Positions 47,165-57,177 of a stretch of 64,000 nucleotides of DNA are shown piece by piece. This DNA is from Stichopus chloronotus (Eukaryota > Echinodermata > Holothuroidea > Aspidochirotida > Stichopodidae), in assembly GCA_021234535.1 (NCBI GenBank), contig CM037840.1, positions 1,239,801 through 1,303,800 on the forward strand, given 5' to 3'. The notes under the pieces were generated by a model, which searched no databases, was not told the origin of the DNA, and was given only the letters and a program-made list of their open reading frames with translations. Every line of letters begins with the position of its first letter. Positions within the stretch are counted from its first letter, which is position 1. The position numbers and the translations under genes were made by a program.

Positions 47165-47184
47165 TGTGGCCACTTGCTTGGAAT

Positions 47185-47252
47185 AATGAGGTTTTCACAG
47201 CAGCACGCTCTCACGTAACCCCTTTCATGCATGCATTTGTCTCGATAGAATC
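47185..47252 (+). repeat. DIRS inverted terminal repeat (right side of copy A)
   Basis: 47185-47218 is the inverse complement of 44628-44661 almost base for base. The outer part has diverged but still ends GATAGAATC, the inverse of the GATTCTATC start. Confidence 0.8.
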
Positions 47253-47287
47253 CCAATCAAACTTCACCAAAGTTCGTTTAATTTTAT

Positions 47288-47333
47288 GATTCTATCTCAT
47301 CAATATGCATTACATTCAAGGGATTACGTGAGA
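47288..47333 (+). repeat. DIRS terminal repeat of the inverted part (copy B)
   Basis: GATTCTATCTCATCAATATG and the following 26 bp match the left terminus at 44593 with one inserted G, then diverge after 47333. Read on the minus strand it is a right-hand terminus directly following the recombinase frame. Confidence 0.85.
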
Positions 47334-47399
47334 CTTCAAAGCAGCTGATGTGGACACGTAAAGGAAGACAAACACAATTGCCACATTCAAGTTAACATT

Positions 47400-48152
47400 T
47401 TATTTCATAATAGCTGCTTGAAACTGAGATGCACAATCTGACTTTGTAACTTTTTTATTGTAGAAAAGAGCAAATGTTCTCTCATTTGACCACCCAGCCG
47501 TCTGCAGAATAACTTCGATTGGTAAGTTTCTGTCAAAAGCTGCAGACGTGGAAGCGGCACGAGTACTATGTGCCTGGAAAATGGCTGTGTTCAGACCCGA
47601 TGCCTCGAGAACTAACTTAATCCATCGACTTATAGTCTCCTTAGTAACAGCCCTATGCGACTTTAAGTAACTTATGAAAAACTCGTTATCCGTTCTAAAC
47701 GGTCTTGTCATTTCTAAGTATGTATCGATTGCAGAATAAACACAAATAAGTTCATCTTTCACAAACTTAGAAAAGGAAAGTTTGACGCCCATGATTCCAG
47801 GGCGTGCTCGCTTCAGTTTTTCATCAACATAGAACATAAACTGGTCAGGAGTCCTCTCCATTGAATCAATGTTCAAATAATACAACGTCTGGCATCTCTG
47901 AGCCGAAACTAAGGCCATTAGTGTAGCAACCTTCAAGGTTAAACTCTTCAGAGATAATTGTTTGTTCGAACCGAGACCTTTCAGGTACCTGAAAACAATC
48001 GATATATCCCATATGGTTTTGTACCTTCGTTTGGGTGTCCTCAACTCGAAAACACCTTTCAAAAAACGTTTAATTAAAATATCTTTTAGGATTCTACTGA
48101 TGCTACACAGGAACGGAGGGAGAAAACAGAAGACAGAAGAGACGTGTTCCAT
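47400..48152 (-). pseudogene. DIRS tyrosine recombinase, catalytic domain
   Basis: A 250-codon open frame with all expected tyrosine recombinase landmarks. Arg86 lies in LVSAQRCQTL, His195-x-x-Arg198 in QAHSTRAA, Trp221 in AGWSNERTF, and the nucleophile Tyr231 in FALFYNKK. In DIRS elements this enzyme inserts circular DNA by strand exchange instead of integrase cutting. Homology begins at about residue 17 (SISRILKDILIKRFLKGVFELRTP); the first residues look unrelated. The N-terminal core-binding domain is missing here and present, broken, on the plus strand of copy A. The frame itself is intact, unlike its surroundings, so the catalytic half may be younger. Confidence 0.85.
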
Positions 48153-48628
48153 CTTTAAAATTAAAATGTGGTCAGCTGAAGCATGGCAATTATACCACAG
48201 TTAGTGCCGATAACGAAGGGGAATTAGGGCCATGGTATTAAATTGATTTAAATTAATGCCGATATTTGGTTTCAGTCCAAAAGGGAGCCGGTCAGGGCCC
48301 TATGGTTACAACCCATGAGTAGGCTCTCACACTCTAGTCGAGGGACAAAATCAGGAGCAGGGGAACAACAACAGCATCAAATATTGGCGGAGACAGGAAT
48401 ATCTAAAAACAGCGTCACACTGAAGAGGAGGAGCGTGCAATGATGATCAACTTTCTGCAATTTCTCAATTAAAGATGGAAAAAAAAATAGATTTTAAGGA
48501 AAAATGGTAATATTTTGGATTGATCTCATATAGAATATTTACAATATTGTCATTTCCAGTAAAGTTAATTCAACAACTTTTTATTTATAACGATAACAGT
48601 TTTAACAGTTATTTTTTTACTACTACGG
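48153..48628. other. Flank of the DIRS remnant, nothing recognised
   Basis: No terminal repeat, gene or tandem unit is recognised. Confidence 0.4.
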
Positions 48629-48890
48629 TAATCGACAAAAGCTGGTGCTAGTTTGCATTCAATACAATCAATTTTTTCCCAATAAATTATGGTCCCACGG
48701 AAGTTCCAACAATTTTAACTCTCGAGCGGTTAGTTTTTTATTTCTTTGCTACAATCTTTGTAATCGACAAAAGCTGGTGCTAGTTTGCATTCAATACAAT
48801 CAATTTTTTCCCAATAAATTATGGTCCCACAGAAGTTCCAACAATTTTAACTCTCGGGCGGTTAGTTTTTTATTTCTTTGCTACAACCGA
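48629..48890 (+). repeat. 132-bp tandem duplication
   Basis: The segment starting TAATCGACAAAAGCTGG at 48629 recurs at 48761 almost without change (for example cggaagttcc and cagaagttcc; ctcgagcgg and ctcgggcgg). Very few differences point to a recent duplication. Confidence 0.9.
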
Positions 48891-50547
48891 CGATGATTGC
48901 ATAATAAAGCTAGTTGTTGTACCGATAACTTTGTAATGATAACCAGCTTGATGAGAAAAAAAAAATGTTATGTACTTTGATAAGTGGGGAAAACATGAGA
49001 TGAATTGGCCTGGGAGAGGGGTGTAAAGAAGAAGGCGTCCCCCATGCTCTTTTGAGAATTTTCCACCTACTAGGTAACCTTAGATGCAACCTAGTGCAAT
49101 ATTTGAAGTCATTAGTTGTGCTAGGCTGAAAAATGAAAAATTCCTACTAGTATTTCACATTTTCCGACTATCGTCGCACTAAGATCAAATAGTTTTGGGA
49201 GTGATTTGTATCGGCTTGATAGACAAGTCAGTGTTCCAAGATTAGTGTTAAATAAATAATGCAGTTTAAGCAGGTAAAGGTTTGAGAATATATTGTTGAT
49301 ACTGTTCCAGTAATGAGCAGATGTGACGAATGAACCTTTTTTGTAGCAAGACTAGCTTCCTCAAAAGTGCATTGGGCCAAACACTACAACAATAATTATG
49401 ATGGGGTAGAATGAGTGTTTGGTATAAAGATCTGAGAGTAAAATCAATTATTTCTAATGAGAATGTTGGTTGCGTGCTCCGTTTGTGTGTATATGGTCCA
49501 TTTTGTCTCTAGTTTCCGATAATTCAAATGATTTTCGTACAAACTTAATATTAATCGGTGATAGGCATATATCTTGCTCTTCAAGTATACTGGTACAATT
49601 AAGTGGTATTTATAGTGTACAGCTAATTATGTGTCCAAATACGTCACTGAATCACTGCATAACTTAGGTCTTTATGATCACATGCAGGACGAATACCCCT
49701 TGGCCTTATCGACCATCGAAGGAGAATGATAAACCAACGAAATTGGCATGAAAAAATATGCCTATTCATCGATCATTGAGTATCCGCGTATATATTTTAC
49801 AAATTTACTTAACAAGATTTTATTTAATTTCAACTCATTGTCCACGGCTATGACCATCATGTTGTCATCGCAAAGAGAGAGAGCAAAAAAAAAAAACAAA
49901 GGAAAAAAAAAGCAAAGTTGACCCGTTAACTTGAGACAATACTACCTCATTTCATTTAATTTTCTATTTAGAAGCCATCACTGCGTACCTAAATGATTAT
50001 ATACTATATACGACTTTCTGTAATGTTTTTATACAACCGTGCTGCATTAAACTATTGAACTAATGCTGGTAACGCCTTATTATGACATATATTCCTACAG
50101 ATACTTTGTAAGCTACTTGAGATATACATTTCTACTCGTTCTACAACGAATTAAAAGTCATACAGAGAGAATACTGTTGTAGTATTGCAATTCTTCTTAA
50201 AACAAAAAGTGTCTATTCGCGGCGGATGGAAAATCTATCCAGGTTAGAACTAGTACACGTCCGTTGTGCGTGCAAGAACTCTTCTACGTGATCTTCCGGA
50301 TCTACGGCACTACTCTAGGCTGTGATGTTAAAGGCTAACTTTTTTCTTAAGGTTTCCTAAAGAAAAAAGTTTCCCACGTGTCACCGTGGACGTGTTTCCT
50401 GCCACTCTGAGCTCGTGAACTCTGTTTCAATTTCGCTCGAGTGGACTTCCGGTCTCATACAGGCTGTAGTATGACGAGGACTATATAGTGGCCACTAAAT
50501 TTAAGATGTTCGAAAAAGATTGTAGACACTATGAGATTATAAAATAC
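48891..50547. other. Intergenic, nothing recognised
   Basis: AT-rich with an A-rich patch at about 49886-49915. There are only short open frames. Confidence 0.4.
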
Positions 50548-51155
50548 GATGGCCCATTAGTGCCACAGAGAAAAAAAATCAACCACTGTATCACAGAGAA
50601 AAAAATTCAACCACTGTACCACAGAGAAAAAAAATTCAAGAACTGTAACACAGAGGCTAAACATTCAACCACTGTGCCACAGAGAGAAAAAAAATCAAGT
50701 ACTGTACCACAGAGAAAAAAAAATTGACCACTGTACCGTAGAGAAAAAAAATCAAGAACTGTACCACAGAGAAATTATTACCACAGAGAAAAATAATTCA
50801 AGAGCTGTTTTTCATCTTATTTTACATCAGTACAGTTCACATATGTTATAGGGCCTATACTTACATGATCTCTCAGTGATCATCATACCATGCCAGGCAG
50901 ATGTGTAAATAAAGGTTTTCCCATGTTGAATAACTACAGAAGGTAACCAAAAGAGGCAATATTCTCAACAGTTTAAATAATCTGTCATAGCAGATTAATT
51001 AATCTGTTATGACAGATTATTTAATCTGTTATGACAGATTAGCATTTTTTTTTCTCTCTGGTACAGTAGTTTTTCTTTCTCTGTGGTACAGTGGGGTTTT
51101 TTTTCTCTGTGGTACAGTGGTTTATTTTTTCCCTCTGTGGCACTAATGGGCCATC
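50548..51155. mobile_element. Fold-back element with arrayed arms
   Basis: A perfect 23-bp terminal inverted repeat, starting GATGGCCCATTAGTG at 50548 and mirrored at 51133-51155, bounds 608 bp. The left arm has about eight copies of a ~28-bp unit (CCACTGTACCACAGAG plus A-rich run). The right arm has about four inverted copies. The centre (50978-51043) has three palindromes of the type AATCTGTTATGACAGATT. It has no coding capacity. No clean target duplication is visible. Confidence 0.75.
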
Positions 51156-51478
51156 ATAATAAAACGATGCTCCGGTTTGAGAGCTAGGGCTGTATTCGAA
51201 AATAGTTGATAACCTTGACAGTATTCACTTGGGCCATCCACTGCAGTTTCTATGTCCGTTTCATCATCCTCGTGGATTCCTGGTAGTAAGAGCATTGTGC
51301 TCCCTGCCAGTCCCCCCCCCCCCCCCCTCCATCCTCGTCAGTATGTACATGACAATGTGACAGTAAATTTGGACAATGTAACACGTACATTGAGTACTGG
51401 TAGCACTTCCATTTGGAATCATTTATGATATCCCGTCAGCTCGTTCGGGTCGACCCTTCAGCGATCCGTACATCAAGC

Positions 51479-51722
51479 AGGGAAGAAAAAGGGAAGAAAA
51501 AGGGAAGAAAAAGGGAAGAAAAAGGGAAGAAAAAGGGAAGAAAAAGGGAAGAAAAAGGGAAGAAAAAGGGAAGAAAAAGGGAAGAAAAAGGGAAGAAAAA
51601 GGGAAGAAAAAGGGAAGAAGAAGGGAAGAAAAAGGGAAGAAGAAGGGAAGAAAAAGGGAAGAAAAAGGGAAGAAAAAGGGAAGAAAAAGGGAAGAAAAAG
51701 GGAAGAAAAAGGGAAGAAAAGA
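51479..51722 (+). repeat. 11-bp GGGAAGAAAAA array: 244-nt pure-purine tract
   Basis: About 22 copies of an 11-bp unit with three A-to-G variants (GAAGAAG). Every base on the plus strand from 51479 to 51722 is a purine. The open frames (KGKKKGRKREE on plus, FLPFFFPFSSL on minus) come from reading an 11-nt period in triplets. Confidence 0.95.
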
Positions 51723-52263
51723 CTTCAAGGCCTTGTGAGACTGTAGGTAGTGATTAAGTACGTAGTCAGTAACATACAGTATGCTAAGCCGTTACAATAT
51801 CATCTTTGGTCTCATAGTGAAAACTCTAGGGATGACCTCTCTTATGGCCCTTCGGAATTCCAGCTTAAACAATCACAAACTGAACTTTTCCTCTAATTGT
51901 TGTACATCCTATTTCTATCATTGTTCAATGAGACTAATACCAACAGCATGTTATGACAACCATCAATCTGAACACCTAACAAATGACATTTCGATAGTTT
52001 TATTCCAAAATGACAGTTTGTTTCAAAATAATCCCCCGAATCAATCTTACATTCAAATCCTAACAGCAAGCAAGTTTGTCCCTTTTAAAATCCTTGTGAA
52101 TGAAAGTTCTAATGTTGAAAATAGGCCTGCAAGTGTCACGTAGTATTTTTGTCAAAACGAAAGAGTACGCTAAGCCCCAACCGATTTTCATCCATCGATT
52201 ACTGTTGACTGTGCTTCCATCACTGTGCTTTGCCACCACCTCAAAAAAGTGCCAGTCTACTAC
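51723..52263. other. Intergenic, one 120-codon frame of doubtful meaning
   Basis: A plus-strand open frame (51781-52143) is rich in Asn/Ser/Leu, has no domain I recognise and no splice context. I treat it as chance. Confidence 0.4.
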
Positions 52264-52626
52264 CAGTGGCGGCGCTACGGGGGGGGGGGGGGGGGTGATG
52301 AGGGGGCATTTTCCCCAGATTGTTTCCTTGCTCCCCCCGTTGCCCCCCCCCCCCCCCAGTTGCTCTCACCCATCCCAATCAGATCTTGTACTCATCCAAA
52401 ATTAATTACTCACAAAACTATGTATTGGCATTGGACTGAATAAGAACAGCTTCCGGGGAACCATGATTGATTAAATGCCTAATTTATGTTACACAGGCTG
52501 CCAGTTTTCATATCATGCCCGTAGCCACTTCAACTGTGGCTACGGGGAGAATTGAACTGTCAAAGAATAATGGTAAGTACTGCACATTTTTATAGAAAAA
52601 AGTGACTGGAATGGAAGTGTATGCAT

Positions 52627-52672
<46 letters not shown>

Positions 52673-52980
52673 CGGTGGCACCGCGTAAATGTGAAAAGGT
52701 ACTCCCAAAAAAAAGTTGGGAACCTTGGAGTACGGTCAATCGAAAAAATAAATAATAAAAAAAATAAATAATATACCTCTCTTGGGAATTAATTTTCCAT
52801 CCAGAGATATGCTAAAACCTCAGAGCTTCCGGGGACTTCGCCCCCTGGACCCCACCACGGTCCCCCAGACCCCACCCGCACGGCCTCGCGTTCCGCGCGA
52901 AAATCTTTGCCCCCCAACATTTTCCTCTGCCCTCAGTTTGCCCCCCCCCCCCCAAGTCTGACATTCTGTCGCCGCCACTG
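52264..52980. mobile_element. Non-autonomous hAT-type transposon (717 bp)
   Basis: The ends CAGTGGCGGCG (52264-52274) and CGCCGCCACTG (52970-52980) are exact inverted repeats. They are flanked by TCTACTAC (52256-52263) and TCTACTAT (52981-52988), an 8-bp target duplication with one mismatch. An 8-bp duplication plus CAGTGGCGG ends is characteristic of hAT elements, specifically the Tip100-like branch as I recall it. Inside are poly-G and poly-C runs, a (TG)n tract and a C-rich right part. No transposase frame is present. Confidence 0.85.
52629..52670 (+). repeat. (TG)n microsatellite inside the hAT-like element
   Basis: About 20 uninterrupted TG dinucleotides. Confidence 0.97.
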
Positions 52981-53724
52981 TCTACTATCGCCTGGAGACT
53001 GAAGAGATGCGCGATCGCGTTTTTTTTTTTTTTTTTTTTAAGTTTGTTCCTTTTTTTCAAATTTACATAAAAGTTTAAATTTTTTTCAGGCCCAGTTCAT
53101 AGAAAATTTAAGCAAACTAAATGTAAAGTAATTGGGATTCTCAAGTAAGTGTAAGCAAAATAAAGCTATGTTGTTAGAATCACTTACACGTACAATTTAT
53201 TGCGTAAGTGGCTGGCATACTGTTGTGTGGCAAAAAGCTTTCTTCTTACATTTTCTATCTGGTTTGTACTAATTGTGGGCATATGAATTTGTACTAATGT
53301 GGAAAATGGTTTAAAATTTTCCAGAGCCAATTAAAAGCATTAGCTACTCGCTCATTAGTGTTCGTTTGCATGTATAATATGCCGGGAGACAGTACGTATT
53401 AGTTTGACAAGTGATCTGCCACTAGAAGCCTTACAGGAAACTTGACACAAAGTTGACAGATTTGGAAGCCTAACAGAATCACTCAAAGTACCAATGTCTA
53501 GACCTATGTATAACTCAGACAAAGATTGAGTTTCAGTTAGAAAACAGTGTGACCCATTGCTCAATTATCATTCATGCACGATATATGAGATGTTGCATGA
53601 CATTGGGAAGGGCACTATCAAAGGAGGAAGAAAAAACTAGTATGCAGGGCTTTTTAAATGGGTCATGGGGTCCACACAGACTTCAAATTCCTGTTCACCC
53701 TAAGATTATCACTAACAAAGTATC
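52981..53724. other. Intergenic, nothing recognised
   Basis: Includes a ~20-nt T run at 53019-53040. No gene is supported. Confidence 0.4.
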
Positions 53725-54290
53725 GCTATAAAAAACCATCAACACTGTACAAGAGAATCTGTAGGAGAAGCATTTTGCAGAATTTCACAAATGGGCCATA
53801 CTGTCCATAATGGACCTTGGAAGAAGAAGTTTTGAAAACCGTTAATTTGCGCATCACTCAGGGAATATTGTGTCCAAGTTATTTACATATCCACCAAAGC
53901 ATGTGCAAAAAGCATTCAGAACAGAATTTCATCCAATGGGCAGTTGCGGTCCACATTGGGCATTGGATTAAAAATCCCTGAACGCACCACTCATGGAAAA
54001 TTATCGTGACAAACCATCAACATCGCACAAGAGAATATGTGGGAGAATTATTTTGCAGAATTTCATAAAATGGGCTATTGGACCCACATGGGAACTTGGA
54101 CCAAAATTTTTTGAACACCCCTAAATGGTCCACCACATATGGGACATTGTGCCCCAAATTCATGCAAATGCATGAAAGCATGACAGAGAAGCTGTTTGAA
54201 CAATTGTGAACAGACAGACAAATAGATAGGACAGATTGGAAAGACAGAATAGGATAGACAGACAGATCGGCACTGCACCATATCAATAAC
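53725..54290 (+). repeat. Second tandem-cored repeat family with a GACA/GATA tail
   Basis: Units recur with phrases 'aaccatcaacactgtacaag', 'agaatctgtaggagaag', 'cattttgcagaatttcac', 'aaatgggccata' and 'ggaccttgg' (about 53735 and 54012, with a weaker unit between). The array ends in a GACAGACA/ATAGATAGGA-rich simple sequence (54210-54265), paralleling the microsatellite tail of the DR1 family. Confidence 0.6.
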
Positions 54291-56115
54291 TCACACCAGA
54301 TGGGTGATAAGCAACTAATTATTCAGTTACCATTGATCAGCAACTTATTTTTATTCAGTTACTATTGACCAGTAATTAATTAGTTACTATTCAGTCCCTT
54401 GCTAACATCAGTAGTTAATGCCATGTTCTACTATTGTATTTGATACTTTCCGAGGGGGAGGGGGATATGGGCGAGGGGATGAGTGCATGAGTGTTTGCAG
54501 ATGCCTTATTTAGGCTTGCCATTCTTTCTTTATTAAAACATTACTGTTATTACACACACACACACACATGTTCCAAGCATTCAAAGCAATTTGAATCCTA
54601 TGTATACATTAAATATGCTAGGTATTTAAAACGACAGAGAATTAACATAAGGTAGATGCGTGTTATCCGATGTATATGTTATTTTCTTCATGAAGTTGAT
54701 TTGTCCTTTATAGAAAACAACAGACACATAAAAGCATCTAACCAAAAAACACTGTAAAACAAAAATGATAAAGCAGAAAAAACAAACAGAATATTGAGAT
54801 ACAAAGCATATCTATTTTTTGTGTTAAATATATTTACTGAAGAAAGCAAGAAACTCATAGTAAAGGAACATCATCCAGTCCATTAAAACAATAACAAGAA
54901 CAACAACAACAACAACAACAACAACAGTGAGCAAATAGTAGTGCATGGAGACATATCAAGAGAGTAAACACAACTCCATGATATTTGCAGTGGTTATACA
55001 TAAAATTGGATGCTGTTCATTGGGAAATAGATGTGATTTGCATGTGGTTGATTAATGTAGGTCAAATATATTAACCGAATCGCCCCTCTACCCCAGAACA
55101 GAATGACACCTAATCACACTAAGACTGCAACTCAAGTCAGCATATACAATCATCATGATAAGCAAGCGACCATAGTAGCACTTGCTACAGACAATTACTT
55201 TAAAAGTTGGACACCATGGACTCACCATTAAAAGTGGACTCCCCATTATAACTGACTTTCTGTTTTCTGTCTGCAACTAAGAGAATTTCATAATTCAATC
55301 AACACAATAGCTACCGCTACATGGCAACCACTACATGGCTACCACCACCATATGTATAGTCAGCTGTTACTAACAATCTTCAGTTACTGGTTGGTTAAAA
55401 GTACATAACTAGCTATTATTTTTAAATTGTGTGACTACAAACACTGTGTGACAATACGGTGTTCAATAATGTTGCAACTATATCTACCATTGAAGTATAA
55501 AATAGCTGCATCTCATAAACAAAAATCAAGAGAGTTCGCAAATGTATGTCAACCAGTGATAACGGTATTTTACAATTGCCCACGAAATTGTCAGTAATTA
55601 GAGTTGTAATTAATAACAGTAATAGTCATGGTTGAGACTTGTCATGTTTAACAAAATTTTTGTCACGTTAAGAAACATTATTACAATTATCCACTGCATG
55701 TAAATCAACATTGATTTGACATTTAAAAACACTTTTGCTTGATTCACAAATGAGTGAAAAAATCATTTCAAGTCAACTTTGAACAGAGTTAAAATTAACA
55801 TCAGTAGTAAAAACCCAACTATGATTATTACAAAGAGCTGTCAAAATCATCAGTACTTAATCAAGAATATTACACTTATAGCAAACAACTACATAAAGAC
55901 ACAGTGGTTCAAATTATTCGCAACTGTTAATTTTACTGCAAATTATCAGTGGTACTTAAATGAAGACTACTTACATCTACAACAAAGTAAATAAAGCAAT
56001 AAGAATTGGATGTATTGATAACTATAACTTTTGCTAAAAAGTAATTGGTGCTACAAATAAATTTCAATTAACAACTATTTCAATCAACACTAAGAAGAAC
56101 TAAAATTACCACCAG
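54291..56115. other. Intergenic with simple repeats
   Basis: Contains (CA)n at about 54553-54569 and (AAC)n at about 54899-54926. No gene is supported. Confidence 0.5.
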
Positions 56116-56325
56116 ACTAGTTAATTTGACAATATGCAACTGTAGAATAGTTAGTTTGACAATACACAACTGCAGAATAGCTAATTTGACAATACACAAC
56201 TGCAGAATAGTTAATTTGACAATACACAACTGCAGAATAGTTAATTTGACAATACAAAACTGCAGAATAGTTAATTTGACAATACACAACTGCAGAATAG
56301 TTAATTTTACAATACACAACTGCAT
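56116..56325 (+). repeat. 30-bp tandem repeat, seven copies
   Basis: Units AATAGTTAATTTGACAATAC followed by ACAACTGCAG are exactly 30 bp, starting 56116, 56146, 56176, 56206, 56236, 56266 and 56296. They differ by one to five bases. The multiple-of-3 period makes open frames on both strands (LTIHNCRIVN, QLCIVKLTIL) that are not genes. Confidence 0.95.
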
Positions 56326-56368
56326 AAAGCATCAACACTTTCACTCATTGAAGCTGTAAATTTTATCT

Positions 56369-56475
56369 ATGAAATCTATGGAACAACAATCACTATTATT
56401 ATTATGAAATCTATGGATCAACAATCACTATTATTATTATGAAGTCTATGGATCAGCAATCACTATTACCATCAT
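56369..56475 (+). repeat. 35-bp tandem repeat, three copies
   Basis: The unit ATGAAATCTATGGATCAACA plus ATCACTATTATTATT starts at 56369, 56404 and 56439; the last copy is more diverged. Confidence 0.9.
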
Positions 56476-56961
56476 GACATTTAAGAATATACCTTTTGTA
56501 TGTTTGCACATAAAACAAGAGACATCTTTCTGGCTAAACTAAAAGTAGAAGTACTGTATACAAAGTTCAGCTGGTTGTACGTCACTGATGAAAGTAAAGA
56601 CTTATTTGGACAAAGAATGACTACTAACATTAAAGAGACACCGTGGACAACTGGTATAAATAGCTATTCATCATCAGTTGTATAGTTACCATAAAATCAC
56701 AACATTGTACAGAATGTTACTGAAAATTCAACAGAATTCTGTGAACAAAAGAGCAGCCTTAATGGAATCCAATAGTACAATATGCAGTAATCCATAATGG
56801 TTGTTCTTGAATGTTAATACAAGTAGTATGATAACAATGTTTACAACGTATATTTGGTAAGGCTTTACACTTCTGAATGTCAGTCTAACATATGATGAAT
56901 TAGAAGAGGATAAAAAATATTTTTGAGAATATAAGATGAAAGTGCAACTCTTTTTGTAGTC

Positions 56962-56967
56962 TTTATT
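56962..56967 (-). terminator. Candidate polyadenylation signal AATAAA of the giant gene
   Basis: AATAAA on the minus strand lies 211 nt past the stop codon. The intervening 56968-57177 would be the 3' UTR. The cleavage site is not identified. Confidence 0.45.
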
Positions 56968-57177
56968 TCCTACGATTGGGGTCAAGATAGCTGAGGTCAA
57001 AGAGTAAGGATGTCAACTAGTGACGAGAAAGTTACCTCTGATCAACTGTGGATTTTGATGCATAGTGGATTTGTCTAATCTGCTGTGAGAATAATGTTTA
57101 TTAGGACAAAGGTTTGCAAGTTATGAATTATGATCTGAGATGATCTTATAAAGACAATAAGGACAAAGGATTCCTAA

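Larger units (their letters stand above)
44593..47252 (+). mobile_element. DIRS-type tyrosine-recombinase retroelement, internally deleted (copy A)
   Basis: The left terminus begins GATTCTATCTCATCAATATG at 44593. An inverted, partly diverged copy ends ...GATAGAATC at 47252. Between them, in DIRS order on the plus strand, lie gag-like, RT-remnant, RNase H, methylase-like and recombinase N-terminal segments. DIRS elements lack a DDE integrase and leave no target duplication, which agrees with the flanks. The reverse transcriptase core is deleted and the frames are broken, so the copy is inactive. Confidence 0.85.
47288..48152 (-). mobile_element. DIRS 3' part in opposite orientation (copy B or inverted segment)
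   Basis: The minus-strand order is recombinase catalytic domain, short spacer, terminal repeat: the normal 3' end of a DIRS element. It faces copy A tail to tail across a 35-bp gap (47253-47287). It is either a separate 5'-truncated insertion or the inverted end of the same element. No right terminus is found beyond 48152. Confidence 0.75.

Noticed and set aside
48153..50547. Right terminus of the DIRS element
   Set aside because: I searched by eye for GATAGAATC or CACGTAATCC-like ends and found none.
51413..51757. Lys/Arg/Glu-rich frame and its Phe-rich antisense partner
   Set aside because: Product of an 11-bp purine repeat read in triplets.
51781..52143. 120-codon frame as a gene
   Set aside because: No domain, no splice or promoter context, composition like surrounding DNA.
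56080..56359. Repeated frames on both strands (NCRIVNLTIH and QLCIVKLTIL)
   Set aside because: A 30-bp tandem array with a period divisible by three.
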